A stretch of DNA of 64,000 bases from Hyposmocoma kahamanoa. Lineage: Eukaryota > Arthropoda > Insecta > Lepidoptera > Cosmopterigidae. The notes beneath the pieces are model-generated. The model was given only the letters and a program-made list of their open reading frames with translations. It was not told the origin of the DNA and did not search any database. A program made the translations under genes and the position numbers. Positions 11,338 through 22,269 of this stretch are shown here, one piece after another (the stretch's first letter is position 1; every line of letters begins with the position of its first letter). The stretch is from contig NW_020654289.1 of NCBI RefSeq assembly GCF_003589595.1, positions 6,513,692 to 6,577,691 of the forward strand, given 5' to 3'.

Positions 11338-11610
11338 TTTTATGATACCAAGAGACGGGATGAACGATTCGTGCGCCTTATGGTAAGCGACACGCCTGTC
11401 CATAACAGAGCTGTAAATCGCAAAGATCTGAGGAGTACTGCCACTGCGCCCGTCATCCTGAGACATAACATATCAAGTCCCATGTGCCTGTAATTTCACC
11501 AGCACCCCGTCAATACCGAAACGCATCACTGATTAGTGACAGAAATAGGTAAGGTGGCAGTATTTCCCTGGACGAACTTTTTCAGGAGGAGCTCTACTGC
11601 TCTAATTAAA
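11338..11610 (-). repeat. Family A copy
   Basis: Reverse orientation: TTATGATACCAAGAGACGGG at the 3' end of the element, then GTAAGCGACACGCCTGTCC, CCTGAGACATAACATATCAA and TAGGTAAGGTGGCAGTA, ending at GGAGCTCTACTGCTCTAATT. Confidence 0.85.
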
Positions 11611-12044
11611 TTTATAAATTGGTCTTTAATTCGGTACAAAATGTCACAACACAGCTCCTTACTTTATTTTATTTTTGTTACTATTACAAACTGAACCCAT
11701 TGCCTCTCGGCACTAACGTTTACCAAATTTAAAAATTGTCAGAGAGGGTTAGAGCTCGGTGAGCAGTCTAACAGATCTAGTTGAAAGGGTTGTAACCCTA
11801 ACAAGCCGTGACCAGGTTCACGGCAGTAAAACAGAAAACTTCCGGTCCACAAATTTATTAAAAGTCGGGTTAAGAAGAAATGGTAACAAAGAAGTAAGGC
11901 ATAAGGAGTAAAGCTGTAACAATAAAAAGGTATGTATAGAAAAACAGGTACTAACTTGATGAAAAAGATATTAGATACTTACGCCTAAAACGACTGAATT
12001 ATACTGATACAGATACGTATTCATAGATACAGGAACGAAACAAA

Positions 12045-12180
12045 ATCAGAATATGAGGCAAAAGAATAGAACAATTCAAAATTTAAATTTAAATACGAAT
12101 GGCCAGGAACCGGAGAAAGGCGATAAAAAGGTGGGATGACGATGTAAGGAGGTCACACCGTCACATAGTTTACCTTGTAC
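12045..12180 (+). pseudogene. Family H copy: RTE-like C-terminal tail
   Basis: The frame around 12115-12180 reads RKAIKRWDDDVRRSHRHI. The KRWxDDxR block is typical of the C-terminal segment of RTE-like LINE proteins. The same DNA recurs at 42350-42500 (minus) and 62560-62660 (plus), each time with ACAATTCAAAATTT-like sequence just upstream. Non-functional. Confidence 0.55.
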
Positions 12181-12587
12181 GGATTTCATGCTCTCACAGA
12201 TGATGTTATTTATAAATTTTACTTCTAAACAATAGAGATCATCGACTCGATTACTCTCTTCCTGGTGAAGCTGACAATACTAAAGGGTCATCCTTGTAAA
12301 CGTACACCCATATAAATGAAACAGTCACCGGTGGTGGTCCCAGCAGACATGCAACACTTTACGACATCGTTACAAATCTCGTACTGATCGTATGACTGTT
12401 TGACATTGAATGTTCTGCGTTTACTGTACTTTAGGTGCGACAGGACATACATAATGTTAAGCAATTTGGCAAAAGTCTTGTTTGAAAATTGTACTTTGTT
12501 TCATTTGCATTAGCAGTTCAGAAAAGTTGCAGATTGTAAACCTCTAAGGATTTTGATTATCTGCTAGCTTTGAGTTCATATTTTTGA

Positions 12588-12785
12588 TGACCCCGATGGC
12601 CCAATGAACTGTGAACGCTAGAGGAGGAGGTCGCGGGTTCGGTCCCCGGCAGAATCAATTTGGGAAATGAACTTTTCTAAATTGATCCTTTTCCAGTTGC
12701 ATTACTCTGGCCCTCATGTAAAAAGAATTCCCTAGTTTGAGACCAAGTTATTGGTGTGACTGTCTGGCGCCATTGTTTTTTCTGG
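12588..12785 (+). repeat. SINE family C copy
   Basis: tRNA-like head with the B-box-like sequence GGGTTCGGTCCCCGGC near 12635, followed by the family C body (AATTTGGGAAATGAACTTTT, GTTTGAGACCAAGTTATTGG). Other copies at 18062 (minus), 21055 (plus) and 23145 (plus). Confidence 0.75.
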
Positions 12786-12789
12786 TACA

Positions 12790-13845
12790 TCCAGAAGAGA
12801 TGTCGAAAACAGACTAACAGCGCCAAGTCCTTCACCTTTCCACAGAAAAGGATTACAGAAGGATGCCATTATCACGACTTTGTTTAGAGGTTTGCTGACC
12901 ACAAGAAACCTGTAACCTACTATATACAAGGAGACACTTCCACCTTTTCTCAGAGACATTTCTTTCACTGTGACAATGAATCATCTAAATCTCTTTAAAT
13001 AGGCGGTTAACATTAGCGTTAGAGGTTTGTACAGTATTTCGAGTTTCAGTATATCCGAACTGTATCCAAATCGAATATATAAAATTTTCCTAATAATATC
13101 TTTGCCAATATAATATCTGTGTACCTCAGCGGGAGACAGATGTGATTGTGTGTATGTTATCTTTCGTAAAATCTTCTGAGCTCTTATATTCATTTTTTAC
13201 ATTCACAACGTTGTCAGATGAAGTGGTTACAACATGTTTATAATAGAAAATGGAAGCTGAAAGTATCCTTTATCGTCGATAAAAATCTTTTTATATTGTT
13301 ATTGTCTTCTTTTTATTTCAATATTCTTAAATCTTATCGAGTTCTTAGATTTTTACAATTACTACACATTACAAATGAAACTGTGTTTATATTTTTGTAT
13401 CTCCATCGCGAATATTTGTTTTTTACCTCAGGCGTAAAAAGAGGGAAGTTATAAGTTTATCTGTATGCGACATCAAAGCTCCCAAACGGCTGGACTGATC
13501 TGAAGTGGTTTTGTTAATATTTGAAGGCTTATTTAATATGAATGGTTACATTTGATGAGCATCTGTTCAGCTGTTTAAAGGTCATCAGTTCTTTTCCCAG
13601 TTAGAGTAGGGATCTTAGTCATGAAATCAATATTTTTGTTTTACTTCCACGTATCTGATTGACTTGAAATTTGGTTTAGTGAAGATACTCAATAATATTT
13701 ATAGTAACTTTGATATTGCAATCAGGGTAGTCTGCAGATTACCCAACTCCTCAACTACTCACGCAGTACTATCGTATTTGGGCTCGTTGAATTGATCTCG
13801 ACGAAAAATTTTGTATCGAGGTTAACTTGAATTTGATTTGTTCTT
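12790..13845. other. No gene; one dispersed-repeat motif
   Basis: AT-rich. Around 13480-13570 a CTCCCAAACGGCTGGACTGA motif resembles a common insect dispersed repeat. Small frames at 12732-13454 show no conserved features. Confidence 0.45.
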
Positions 13846-13849
13846 CAAA

Positions 13850-13970
13850 CAAACCAACTGACACTCAGTTGTGATGATGAGACCTATAAAGAGCTCGAAA
13901 ATTTTCGATAAGTTGGAAAAAAAAACAAATATACGCGACTTATATACGAAAAAATAGTTCCATTTCCAAT
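13850..13970 (+). repeat. Family D fragment
   Basis: CAAACAAACCAACTGACACT, a GAGACCTATAAAGAGCTCG block, then ACAAATATACGCGACTTAT and AATAGTTCCATTTCC: the D tip in decayed form. Confidence 0.6.
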
Positions 13971-14134
13971 CTCTGTCTCATGTTTAATTTGTAATTTGAT
14001 TGTAGTTACATACTTGAGATATCTATAGAATGTTTATGTAATTTCTTTTTTCTAATTGACACTTTTATAAACTGAAATCTTTATTTCTGCTATTTGATAC
14101 AATCATCCGTTAAACGTGTTACTCGAGTTTGCCA

Positions 14135-14148
14135 GGAGTTACTTATAT
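14135..14148. repeat. Left target-site duplication of the R1-clade insertion
   Basis: GGAGTTACTTATAT; the identical 14 nt recur at 14941-14954 right after the poly(A) tail. Confidence 0.9.
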
Positions 14149-14940
14149 TCGCCCTGCGAATGTGCTGGGCGTACATGACGGTGGCTTGGGCTGCCGCATG
14201 CGTCCTCGCCGGTACTCCGCCGTGTGACCTCGAAGCCGAGGTCCTGGCGGAGGTCCGCACCTACCAGCGGGGAATGGGGGACCGAGGCGAGCGACCCGCT
14301 CCCCAAGAGGTGGAGCGGGAACGCCGCCTCGCGGCGCAGCGCATGCGGGACCGGTGGAAAGAGGTCTTGGCGGATCCCCCCTATGGCGCTCGTACCATAG
14401 AGGCGATCCGCCCTGTCCTCGTAGAGTGGGTAAACCGGTCCCAAGGGCCACTGTCGTACCACCTTGTGCAGGTGCTGACCGGGCACGGCTGCTTCGGTCA
14501 CTACCTGCACAAGGTGGCGAGGAGGGAACCGTCCCCGGCGTGCCACGAGTGCGACGCTGCGGATGACACCGCGCAGCACATCCTAGAGGTGTGTAACCGG
14601 TGGGATGAGCAGCGCCGCACTCTGACGGGGACTGTAGGGCAGGACCTCTCGCTGCCGAGTGTGGTTGCCGCCATGCTCGATAGCGAGGAGTCCTGAGAGG
14701 CGGTGGTCTCCTTTTGCGCAGAGGTTATGTCGCAAAAGGAGGCCGCGGAGCGGGTGCGCGAGGATACGGCGAACGCGCACCAGCTCCGGCGCAGACGTAC
14801 GGGGAGAAGGCGAAGGCAGTTCGCTGCTCGCCTGATCCCCTAGTGAGACCAGCGGGCTCTGGACGGGAACTCCGGAGCCTGTATTGCACGGCCTCACTCG
14901 TCTGGGAGGCGGAAAAGATTTCCCCCCCGTCAAAAAAAAA
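14149..14940 (+). mobile_element. 5'-truncated R1-clade LINE insertion with poly(A)
   Basis: A 792 bp GC-rich block in AT-rich surroundings, bounded by a 14 bp direct duplication (14135-14148 and 14941-14954) and ending in nine A residues (14932-14940). It contains the C-terminal third of a non-LTR retrotransposon ORF2 and a short 3' UTR (14844-14931). This is the classic product of target-primed reverse transcription that stopped early. A 14 bp duplication is also the length made by R1 at its 28S site (known for the family), but the target here is not rDNA. The clean duplication and long open frame indicate a young copy. Confidence 0.93.
14150..14843 (+). pseudogene. R1-clade ORF2 C-terminal domain with one in-frame stop
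   Basis: Reading begins at ALRMCWAYMTVAWAAACVLA (the family-typical ALRxxRAYxTVS...VLAG motif) and runs through LSYHLVQVLTGHGCFGHYLH, a late R1-family signature. A zinc-knuckle-like motif CHECDAADDTAQHILEVC (C-x2-C-x8-H-x4-C) follows. TGA at 14694-14696 interrupts the frame after SEES; the family normally has Trp there, so a TGG to TGA change is likely. The same frame then continues for 48 more codons (EAVVSFCAEVMSQKEAAERV onward, Arg-rich) to TAG at 14841-14843. The ATG at 14094 lies in host flank before the duplication and is not the true start. The reverse transcriptase core is missing, so the protein is non-functional. Confidence 0.9.
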
Positions 14941-14954
14941 GGAGTTACTTATAT
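14941..14954. repeat. Right target-site duplication of the R1-clade insertion
   Basis: Second copy of GGAGTTACTTATAT, directly after the A9 tail. Confidence 0.9.
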
Positions 14955-16200
14955 ACGGTTATATACGCCGTCCAACCGTTTATTTCACTTTTGACAGCAC
15001 GAATTCTAATCAATAATTGATGCCCTAATGCGTTTCCGATTCGATTTTTTTATAATAATCGATTTTATTAATGAAGAAGTTTAAATCGTGAATGTGAGCG
15101 GGTTCAAAAAGAAATATATTGTCTGATTTTGATCGTGATGTTGCGTTTGACAATTTGTGTACTCACGAATTAATAAGAAGTGATGATTTCCGTTCGTATG
15201 GAGAACAATCCGACGATTTATTATAATAAACAATAAAAAAGTATTATTATTTATAAATTATTTAATTTCATTATAATTTTATAGACAGGCACCAAAATTT
15301 ATCAACTTGCATAATTTTCGTTACATAATCTGTTGGCTCGATAAACATCGGAGCTAAAGAGCACGTCGCTTCACTAAAATTGAAAAAAGAGTCCATAACG
15401 TATTGCATTTTTTGTCTATGGTTACCTTTAAGTTAATAATTACGGAATCCGGAGGCATGCAGTCAAAAGCTAAACAAATGGCTGGACGGAGTATTAACTT
15501 GCTTCATTGTCGTCAACAATGCTTATGAACACTTATAAAAGCGTATTGTTTAATGTTAAAGAACTAAGAAAACCTTCCCAGTTAATAAAAATGTTTTTGT
15601 CTACTAGATAGAGAATCAATTATCAACCTTTTGACAAAGTAATAATTACTTTCAAATGCATCCCACTTCCGCTTATTAGCAGTTCTCACCATGGAGTTAA
15701 TAGAAGTTTTACACAATTTAGAGTTATAGTATTCCAACACATACAATTTAAAGTCCCCTATCATTTTTGATAATTATGGGTCTTAATAGCACTCTTACTT
15801 TGATTGCGTTAAGATGAAATTTAAAATAAATTATTACCTTACCCGGTAGTTAAGTTTTCAATGTACTTAATGAATGAGGCAGTGTAAGAATCTTAATTTG
15901 TTGATCGGAAACACGCAAGCCACTAGCGTAGTTAGTCTATTTTTAATTAATTATTTATAAACGGACTTATTGACGTTTTCCTATATTGTATGTTATTTTG
16001 AACTTTAAATAAATGTCTGTGGTTTATTTACCTATTTATTAAGTTGTATTAATTTGAATCTAATTATTGCCGAAATTTTAAATTGCTATCTGATTCTGTC
16101 TACAGAAAGTTTGTTATAGTGAAAGTGGTTTACTCGAGTCACCAAAAACTTCTTATTTAAGAAGCAGGACGTTGTCGGTGGAGTAACCAACAACCATCTT
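14955..16200. other. No assignable gene
   Basis: AT-rich. Two short open stretches look slightly protein-like: plus 15123-15225 (DFDRDVAFDNLCTHELIR) and minus 15272-15435 (KMQYVMDSFFNFSEATCSLA). Neither matches a family I know or has a start and context supporting a gene. Confidence 0.35.
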
Positions 16201-16202
16201 TT

Positions 16203-16497
16203 TAGTGGTAGTAGAACTCCATATGAAAAAGTTCGTCAAAGGAAGTACTGCCATCTTAACTATATCTGCCGCCAAGCAGTAATATGAGCCTTACTGCGTT
16301 CCGATTTTGAAGGGTAAGGGTGCTAGTGAAGTTACAGGCATATGGAATTTGTAAACATATTGCTCAGGGTGACGGGCACAGTGGCAGTGCTTCACGGGTC
16401 TTTATAATTTAAAGTTCTGGTTATAAATAGGCATGTCGCTTACCACCAGGGGCACGACTTGTTTGTCCCGGCACGTTGTATCATAAAACAAATCTGC
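16203..16497 (+). repeat. Family A copy, near full length
   Basis: TAGTGGTAGTAGAACTCCAT at the 5' end, then AGTTCGTCAAAGGAAGTACT, GAAGTTACAGGCATATGG, CTCAGGGTGACGGGCACAG, with the tail TTGTATCATAAAACAAA. Confidence 0.85.
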
Positions 16498-16499
16498 TT

Positions 16500-17410
16500 T
16501 GCGCCTTTGAGTTCCTGATACGACAAGACATTAACTTTTCCCCTTTTCTAATCTAAATAACTTCGTTCAGATCCCCTACCACTTTTTCCTTCGATCTTCC
16601 TTTCTATAATGCTTCTAAGATTGTCGTAACGTATAAGATGCCCAAACATCTATTGTCTTCAAGAGAGAATTAAACTTTCTGCTATTAATGAACGCGCAGT
16701 ATGACCAGAAGATATATCTTTATACAAACGTGCAAACAGATTCAAGGAAATACTGAGTATATTACAGTTCAGTACTATATGTTCTACTATATATACATAC
16801 CGATGCTAAACCTGATTTTCCATGAACATAAAGTTATAACGAGCTGGTTTCCAGCGACTGGCAGTCGCAGCGCCAGTTGGTTCGGGTCGGTTTGCTTAAA
16901 ACAATGCGGTATTTACTTTCGACGAACAATGACCACCTCAGCGGTGACATTGCAGCCATTTTTACCAGCTTGCTGATATCGCTTTTGGAATTCAGTTGAG
17001 AAATAGCGGAAGGTCGCTAGGAACAACTCAGTATAACATCTTACAAGTTTTCTGTGGCGTAAAGCTCCTTGTGAAAGAGTTTGCTGGTTTCACACCAGGT
17101 AATTCCCTATTCTACAAGCACCAGTAAATAAAAAAATAAAAAATGATGTGCCGGTTGTCAAATAGCGTCCCCACCCCTCCCGTGCGTCAGTCCGCGCGTC
17201 TTTTGTCTAACCCAACTCGGAGCGAACGAGTTGTATAATTTTATTTATTATGTAATTACGTCACCACACTATAAACGCACACAGTAGGTATATTTATATG
17301 TATATATATATTTGCTATATTTAAGTACTTTTGCGATCTATAATATAACACACAGCATTAACACAACGTACAAAGAACACATACGCAATTATTTAAGTAG
17401 TTTATTTTAT
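16500..17410. other. No gene; a short GC-rich patch at 17150-17235
   Basis: 17150-17235 is richer in CpG (CGTCCCCACCCCTCCCGTGC, CCAACTCGGAGCGAACGAG) than its surroundings and could be a promoter or an element edge. TA-rich microsatellite at 17290-17325. Confidence 0.35.
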
Positions 17411-17419
17411 TTTGCGACA

Positions 17420-17740
17420 CACACGTCCGTCACTCATTTCAGCTCAGGGCTCATTGAAAACCAGCGCCACAGTCAATTGCGGCTGTGGCATAAGCTGAAT
17501 GAAGTCCTTTTGCATACGCCACAACCGCACACATGACAGTACAACATTTGTAGTTGTTATATTTAGTATTTTTTGTTTTGCTCTTTGTTTGTTATTGTCT
17601 TATTTCATTTTATTTTAATTTTGTTTATTACGTCTTTTTGTTTTGTTTTGCTTGTCTAAGTAGCATCAATATTTTTTTTTGTATCTATGTGTTGCGGCGT
17701 TGCAATAAATGTCTATTCTATTCTATTCTATTCTAAATAA
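17420..17740 (+). mobile_element. LINE 3' UTR with (TTCTA)n tail
   Basis: A T-rich 3' UTR-like stretch ends GGCGTTGCAATAAATGTC, containing an AATAAA signal, followed by four TTCTA units at about 17711-17733. This is the usual architecture of lepidopteran Jockey/CR1-type LINE ends. Upstream, GAAAACCAGCGCCACAGTCA resembles GAAAACCAGCAAATTGCTGA at 28427, so the two may be 3' UTRs of related elements. No coding part is attached. Confidence 0.55.
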
Positions 17741-17811
17741 AAACTACGCTACGGAAATCAATCCGGACACTATCCAGAACACCCAGACCAGAGCCAATTC
17801 AGAATAGTCTT

Positions 17812-18062
17812 TAGGAGCAGTAGAAATCTTTGTAAAAGAGTTCATCCAGGGTAGTACTGCCACCTTACCTATTTCTGCATCTAAGCAGTAATTTCAACAT
17901 AACTGTGTTCCGGTTTCGAAGGGTAAGGAGGCGCAGTGGCAGTGCCCCTCAGATCTTTGCGATTTAAAGCTCTGAGTAGCACTGCAACTGTTATGACTAG
18001 ACGTGTAGCTTACCATCAGGCGCACAACTTGTTCGTCCCGTCCCTTAATATCATAAAAAAGT
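17812..18062 (+). repeat. Family A copy with internal deletion
   Basis: 5' part (GAGCAGTAGAAATCTTTGTA to GAAGGGTAAGGA) joins directly to GGCGCAGTGGCAGTGCCCCT; the ~60 bp containing the GTGAAATTACAGG and GTCTCAGGG blocks is missing. Ends TTAATATCATAAAAAAG. Confidence 0.85.
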
Positions 18063-18132
18063 CCCATTTCCCAAATTGGTCCTAGTAGAAATCGAACCCG
18101 GGACCTCCTCACTCAGCGCGAACCGTTACAAG
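18062..18132 (-). repeat. SINE family C head, minus strand
   Basis: TTTCCCAAATTGGTCCTAG then AAATCGAACCCGGGACCTCC: the complement of a family C head with its B-box. It abuts the A-rich tail of the family A copy. Confidence 0.7.
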
Positions 18133-18134
18133 GA

Positions 18135-19060
18135 CCAAGGGTGTGAATTTTAAAATTATAAACAATAAACAACTCATTGTTACTTTTTCGCACCTATGCT
18201 GTTACATAAAAGTCAACATTCGCGAAGCAGTTAAGCCTGGAAAAAGACTTGAACATCTTCGTATATCCAATATAAAGCCATAGAAACGGCATTGATTTCA
18301 AATTAATATATTCACCAACTTACAAGTCTTTACAACACTTTACAAGATGACACGAAGCAAAAACACCTTCATAACAACCTGTAACAGTTGTCATATGTAT
18401 GTAAACACGTTATTGTAATCGAATATTGCGTCCGAGTGAACGGAATCGATTAGTTTTTCTCACTGCTTGTTGAATTGATATGTTGTATCAATATCGATAC
18501 GAGTGTAAACTATTTTCGTATCTGTTTTGTTTTGTTGCTATGGGGACTACGAACTATAGTTGTCTGAAGCAATGGTCACAAAACAGGTTTTTAGCAGCTT
18601 TCGAAACTTATATTATTAAAATTGGAAAATAATAAAAGTTCCGAAAAATAAATGATATTGTAGTGAACGGCTAAATGAACTAATTATAAACTAACTAAGC
18701 TGCGTTAAAATAAGTTACTGAAAAATAAACAGAATATACCGACAAAACTACTCATATTTAACAAACAATCAAGAACTTGTTCAAATTACAAATCTACGAG
18801 AAAAACTGTACTTCCGAGTGACATACTAAATTTCCGAAAGAAATACTAATTTGCCGATATATGTCCTAAAAGCACTAATGATGATGAATAGAATTTTAGT
18901 ACGATGGAATAGATTAACAAGCACCAAATTTTATAAAACTGTAGAAAGTCTCTTTTAAATTTGTTATAGGCGATTTACAATGAGAACGGCTAACAACAGT
19001 TTTTGCTAAAATATAAATTAAGTTGGTTAATAGCATTACGTCAGCAAGACTTTTCGGAAC
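18135..19060. other. No gene seen
   Basis: AT-rich, no recognised repeats. Confidence 0.45.
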
Positions 19061-19064
19061 TTAT

Positions 19065-19665
19065 TTCAGATTATTTTTTTGTTATTATTTAATGCACAAG
19101 AAAAAGCACAGAATACATTTAATAAAAGGAAAACACAAACAGAAGGGACTGCTTATTTCTATAAAAAAATTCTTCCTGCAGATCTAAATACAGGACAAAA
19201 TAACTATAATAAGGGGCTCACGTGCACAAAAAAAAAACAAAATAATATAATTAATACAATATTAATAACATTTAACTATTATAAACAAGACAAACACATA
19301 TTTCAAAATAATTATAATACCTATAAAATGGATGAAACAGTAGATAAATAATGCCCCTTAACTCTCAATTTGAAAGTACCTAATGATGTACTTTCGTGAA
19401 CAGAAATAGGAAGCGCGTTCCAAAGTCTGACCACATGAACAGTGAAGGAGTGAGAATAAAAACCGGAATTGAAGGAAGGATAAGATAACTGGGACCTGAT
19501 GAGAAAGCGACAGGGTTTGTCCTGAGACCTCAGAAATCTGAAACGCTTTCAGATATCGGGAGACGAAGGGTTATGAAGAATATTGTTGAGAACAGAGACA
19601 ATATGCAAATTTCTGCGGAGACAAATGGGTCAAATTTACGAAGGCCTACGATAAACCTGATACAT
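19065..19665 (-). pseudogene. Jockey/CR1-like LINE pol C-terminus and 3' UTR
   Basis: The minus strand reads HVVRLWNALPISVHESTSLG then TFKLRVKGHYLST near 19440-19340. The RLWNALPxSV...FKxRV block is the standard C-terminal end of many insect non-LTR retrotransposon proteins. Further upstream, another frame gives NLHIVSVLNNILHNPSSPDY, so at least one frameshift separates the blocks. An A/T-rich 3' UTR follows down to about 19065. No catalytic core remains. Confidence 0.75.
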
Positions 19666-19710
19666 ACACAGATTTTGCAACCGTTCGAGCTTACTTAGCA
19701 GCTCATTCAG

Positions 19711-19908
19711 CTTTTTTTATATATAACGCACACACTTATGTCCCCACCCAGGAAAACCCTGCATTGCTGGTGCCATGGACATACACAGAGACAACCACAA
19801 ATTACACCCAAACTCACAAGATAAATAAATGTAAGCCATACAAATATTTCTCCCGGCCCATCGAATCCCGGTCAGTCCAGCTGGTAACCGTTCGGCCACA
19901 GAGGTAGT
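19711..19908 (-). repeat. SINE family B copy, minus strand
   Basis: Complement of the B unit: TATATAACGCACACACTTAT (tail side), ACCACAAATTACACCCAAAC, ACAAATATTTCTCCCGGCCC, and the tRNA-like head GGTAACCGTTCGGCCACAG. Nearly full length. Confidence 0.88.
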
Positions 19909-19909
19909 T

Positions 19910-21050
19910 TCATTCGATTGTTTTCGTGTCTTTTCTCATTTTGCTACCCATTAAAATTGTATTTATAACAAATTAAGACTTAACAAAGTTGAAATTAAAA
20001 ATACAAATTCAGGTCAATTTCTTTATTACAATAATGTGACGTACTTCGACTTTGAGATCATTTATCGTCAAAATCTACGTACGAGCTTATTCTTAGTCTA
20101 CCACCATTGTAACATGAATTTATACCATTGACTACACACTTGGCCTAGCAACATGTACATAAACCTTGAAGATGTAATAAATTCGACCTCGAAAGTCATT
20201 TCCTGTGAGCACCAACAGATTCACATAAAACAACTGCATCCGTGACAATGTCCCATTCCCATAATACCTTAATTCAGCTTTCTCTGATAAACCAGTGTCA
20301 ATTGGATGCAAATATATTCTTTACGGCACCGCCTTAATTCTAATCGAGAAGTCAAATCGATATCTCGATTCGTTCGATTGCGAATTGAGAAACAAGGCTG
20401 TCGTCAACCAATGGGTTGGCGTTACCTGCGATGGCGTCGACAATGTTTCAATGACAATGTTTCATTGGTCACGGTGTGGAGAGGATGCCGAGACTGCTAG
20501 CTTGCCCCACTGCGTTATGACCGGTCCTCTCTGAATTAGAGGTGATATTAATACATATTAATTTTATACTGAGTATTAGTTGATACTCGTTGTTTTACTC
20601 CTCAGCTCATAGGATTTTGGTACTGGATATGATTATTGATACCCAGCAAATCTGAGTTTCTGGAATTATTTTAAATATAATATTGTTGGTAAACACATTA
20701 AATTCTAAATCAATTCAATCATAATTTATTCGTCAACATATGTCGATAGATACATGAAATACATGGTGATAAATAAAATTATGGTGACCGTCTATACTGC
20801 GCCTTAAAGCATACGAAATCGTTTAGAGTATGAGGAACGTAAGAATTATATAAAATATAAAGTTTTTAGCTGATATTACGTCTGATATTCGTATTGAAAT
20901 TATATTCATTACGTCATAAATATACAAATAAATATTTGGAATATAATTCATTTCACTATCCAGGAATATTTTTCATTATGGTGCTATGTAAATTTTATCG
21001 ACTTGCTTAGTCGCTAAGACACCTTAAGACGAAAATGTCTACTTTGAAAA
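19910..21050. other. No gene seen
   Basis: A somewhat GC-richer patch lies at 20320-20540 (for example ACCTGCGATGGCGTCGACAA), with overlapping open frames of 64-79 codons on the plus strand, but no conserved motif supports a gene. Confidence 0.4.
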
Positions 21051-21054
21051 CCTC

Positions 21055-21262
21055 GGTGCCCATCGGTTTGCGCTGTAGGTGCTGGATGAGGGGATCCCAA
21101 GTTCGATTCCCGGTTTACGACCATTTGGGAATGAACTTTTCAGAATTGGTTCTGATCTGGATGTTCTGAGTAGTGCCACTGAGTACATTCTTTGCCCCAA
21201 TACTCATAGTACAAGTAATTCACTATTTTGAGTCCAAATTTGGTTGTTTGGCACATTATTAT
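21055..21262 (+). repeat. SINE family C copy, full length
   Basis: Head with AAGTTCGATTCCCGG (B-box), then ACCATTTGGGAATGAACTTT, TTTTGAGTCCAAATTTGGTT and a (TTA)n-like end. Best preserved C copy in the window. Confidence 0.8.
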
Positions 21263-21644
21263 TACTTTAAAAATCCAAATCAGGCGTAAGGTGTCTATCT
21301 ATAATAGTTACATGGATTGTAACTAGTACTACGATATGTTTCTGTCATTTCCCATCTCTACCAACCGACTTCTCATTAAGCCAGCTTATAATTTAATAGT
21401 ATACCGCGACCGTAATTCACGTCGCGTCGCCAGTAGCTATGTTTGCTTGCAACAGTATTTTTAACCAATATTGTATTTCCCTTGATTAAAGATTAATGTT
21501 CTTTAAATTAAACTTCATAACTTCAAAGGCGTTATATTTCTCTATATTTTCTTCTCTGGCTTTTGAAATATGTATTATGTACTTGTTTTTTCAACTACAT
21601 AGTTTAAATAATGTGTTGGGATTGTTTATTAGTTAGGTACCGTT

Positions 21645-22265
21645 AACCAGTGCCTCTAAATTTTTTATTTTTTATTTCTTTATTTATTTATTTATATCAG
21701 GTAACAAAGACCCATGTATAAGGTATGTACCTTATAGACTAACATACATAACAATATAAAAACAAAATACACCTATATTATATATACCTTAAAACAAACA
21801 TACATACAATATAATAATAAAAACTAATCTACACGATTTCCCTTATCGGCGACGCGTGGCGCAATCTGGTGTCAGGTAACCGGCCGCGGAATCGCCGATA
21901 TATGACACCCTTCGACCAAAATTCCTCTTTCATGAAGGTCGAAAGATGTTCGGCCGGTATTCTCACCACAAACGAATTGAAGTTCACGTTGCGGCGAGAC
22001 TCCAACCGCTCGACCCTCAGGGTGTATTTGGTTTTATGCCTGATATACTCCACTATCTCCTCAGACTTCGTGGAGTAATGCAGCCGCGACAGGTACATCA
22101 ACGTCGTCGGTACGGCCGGACGCAGCAGGAAGTTCGGTCCTGTCGGAGCTGTGCCACACTGGTTACGGCTGGTGGGCTTCCTCTTCACCACCTTTGTGAA
22201 GCCATCCTCGTCGCACTGGACCGTCTGCCTCTGTGGTTTTGCAACTTCAGATTTTGGGCGAAATA
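21645..22265 (-). mobile_element. ORF1-bearing LINE derivative with 3' tail, minus strand
   Basis: On the minus strand, coding sequence (22265 to 21829) is followed by an AT-rich 3' UTR and a tail of AAATAAATAAATAAAG type preceded by CCTGATAT (about 21700-21650). There is no ORF2 between ORF1 and the 3' UTR, so this is either an internally deleted or non-autonomous derivative, or two juxtaposed fragments. Confidence 0.7.
21829..22265 (-). pseudogene. LINE ORF1 C-terminal domain
   Basis: Minus-strand reading: RPKSEVAKPQRQTVQCDEDG and FTKVVKRKPTSRN, then LMYLSRLHYSTKSEEIVEYI, VERLESRRNVNFNSFVVRIP and FWSKGVIYRRFRGRLP, stop at 21829-21831. The pattern LYVSRLxxSTxxxxIxxYI...FNSFxVxxP...WPxGVxxRRFRG is the conserved C-terminal domain of ORF1 proteins in many arthropod Jockey/CR1-type LINEs (RNA-binding chaperone-like role). 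The frame is open further upstream than any ATG, so the 5' end is truncated. The DEDGFTKVV segment supports a reading start near 22265. Confidence 0.85.
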
Positions 22266-22269
22266 AAAT

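Noticed and set aside
14094..14148. ATG at 14094 as a start for the R1-clade protein
   Set aside because: It lies upstream of the element boundary defined by the target-site duplication; the in-frame join is accidental.
14139..14933. Several minus-strand and out-of-frame open frames of 70-146 codons
   Set aside because: They overlap the R1-clade coding sequence and exist because that block is GC-rich; only the plus frame carries family motifs.
15123..15435. Short protein-like open stretches on both strands
   Set aside because: About 35-55 codons, no start or splice context, no known motif; recorded in the gap note only.
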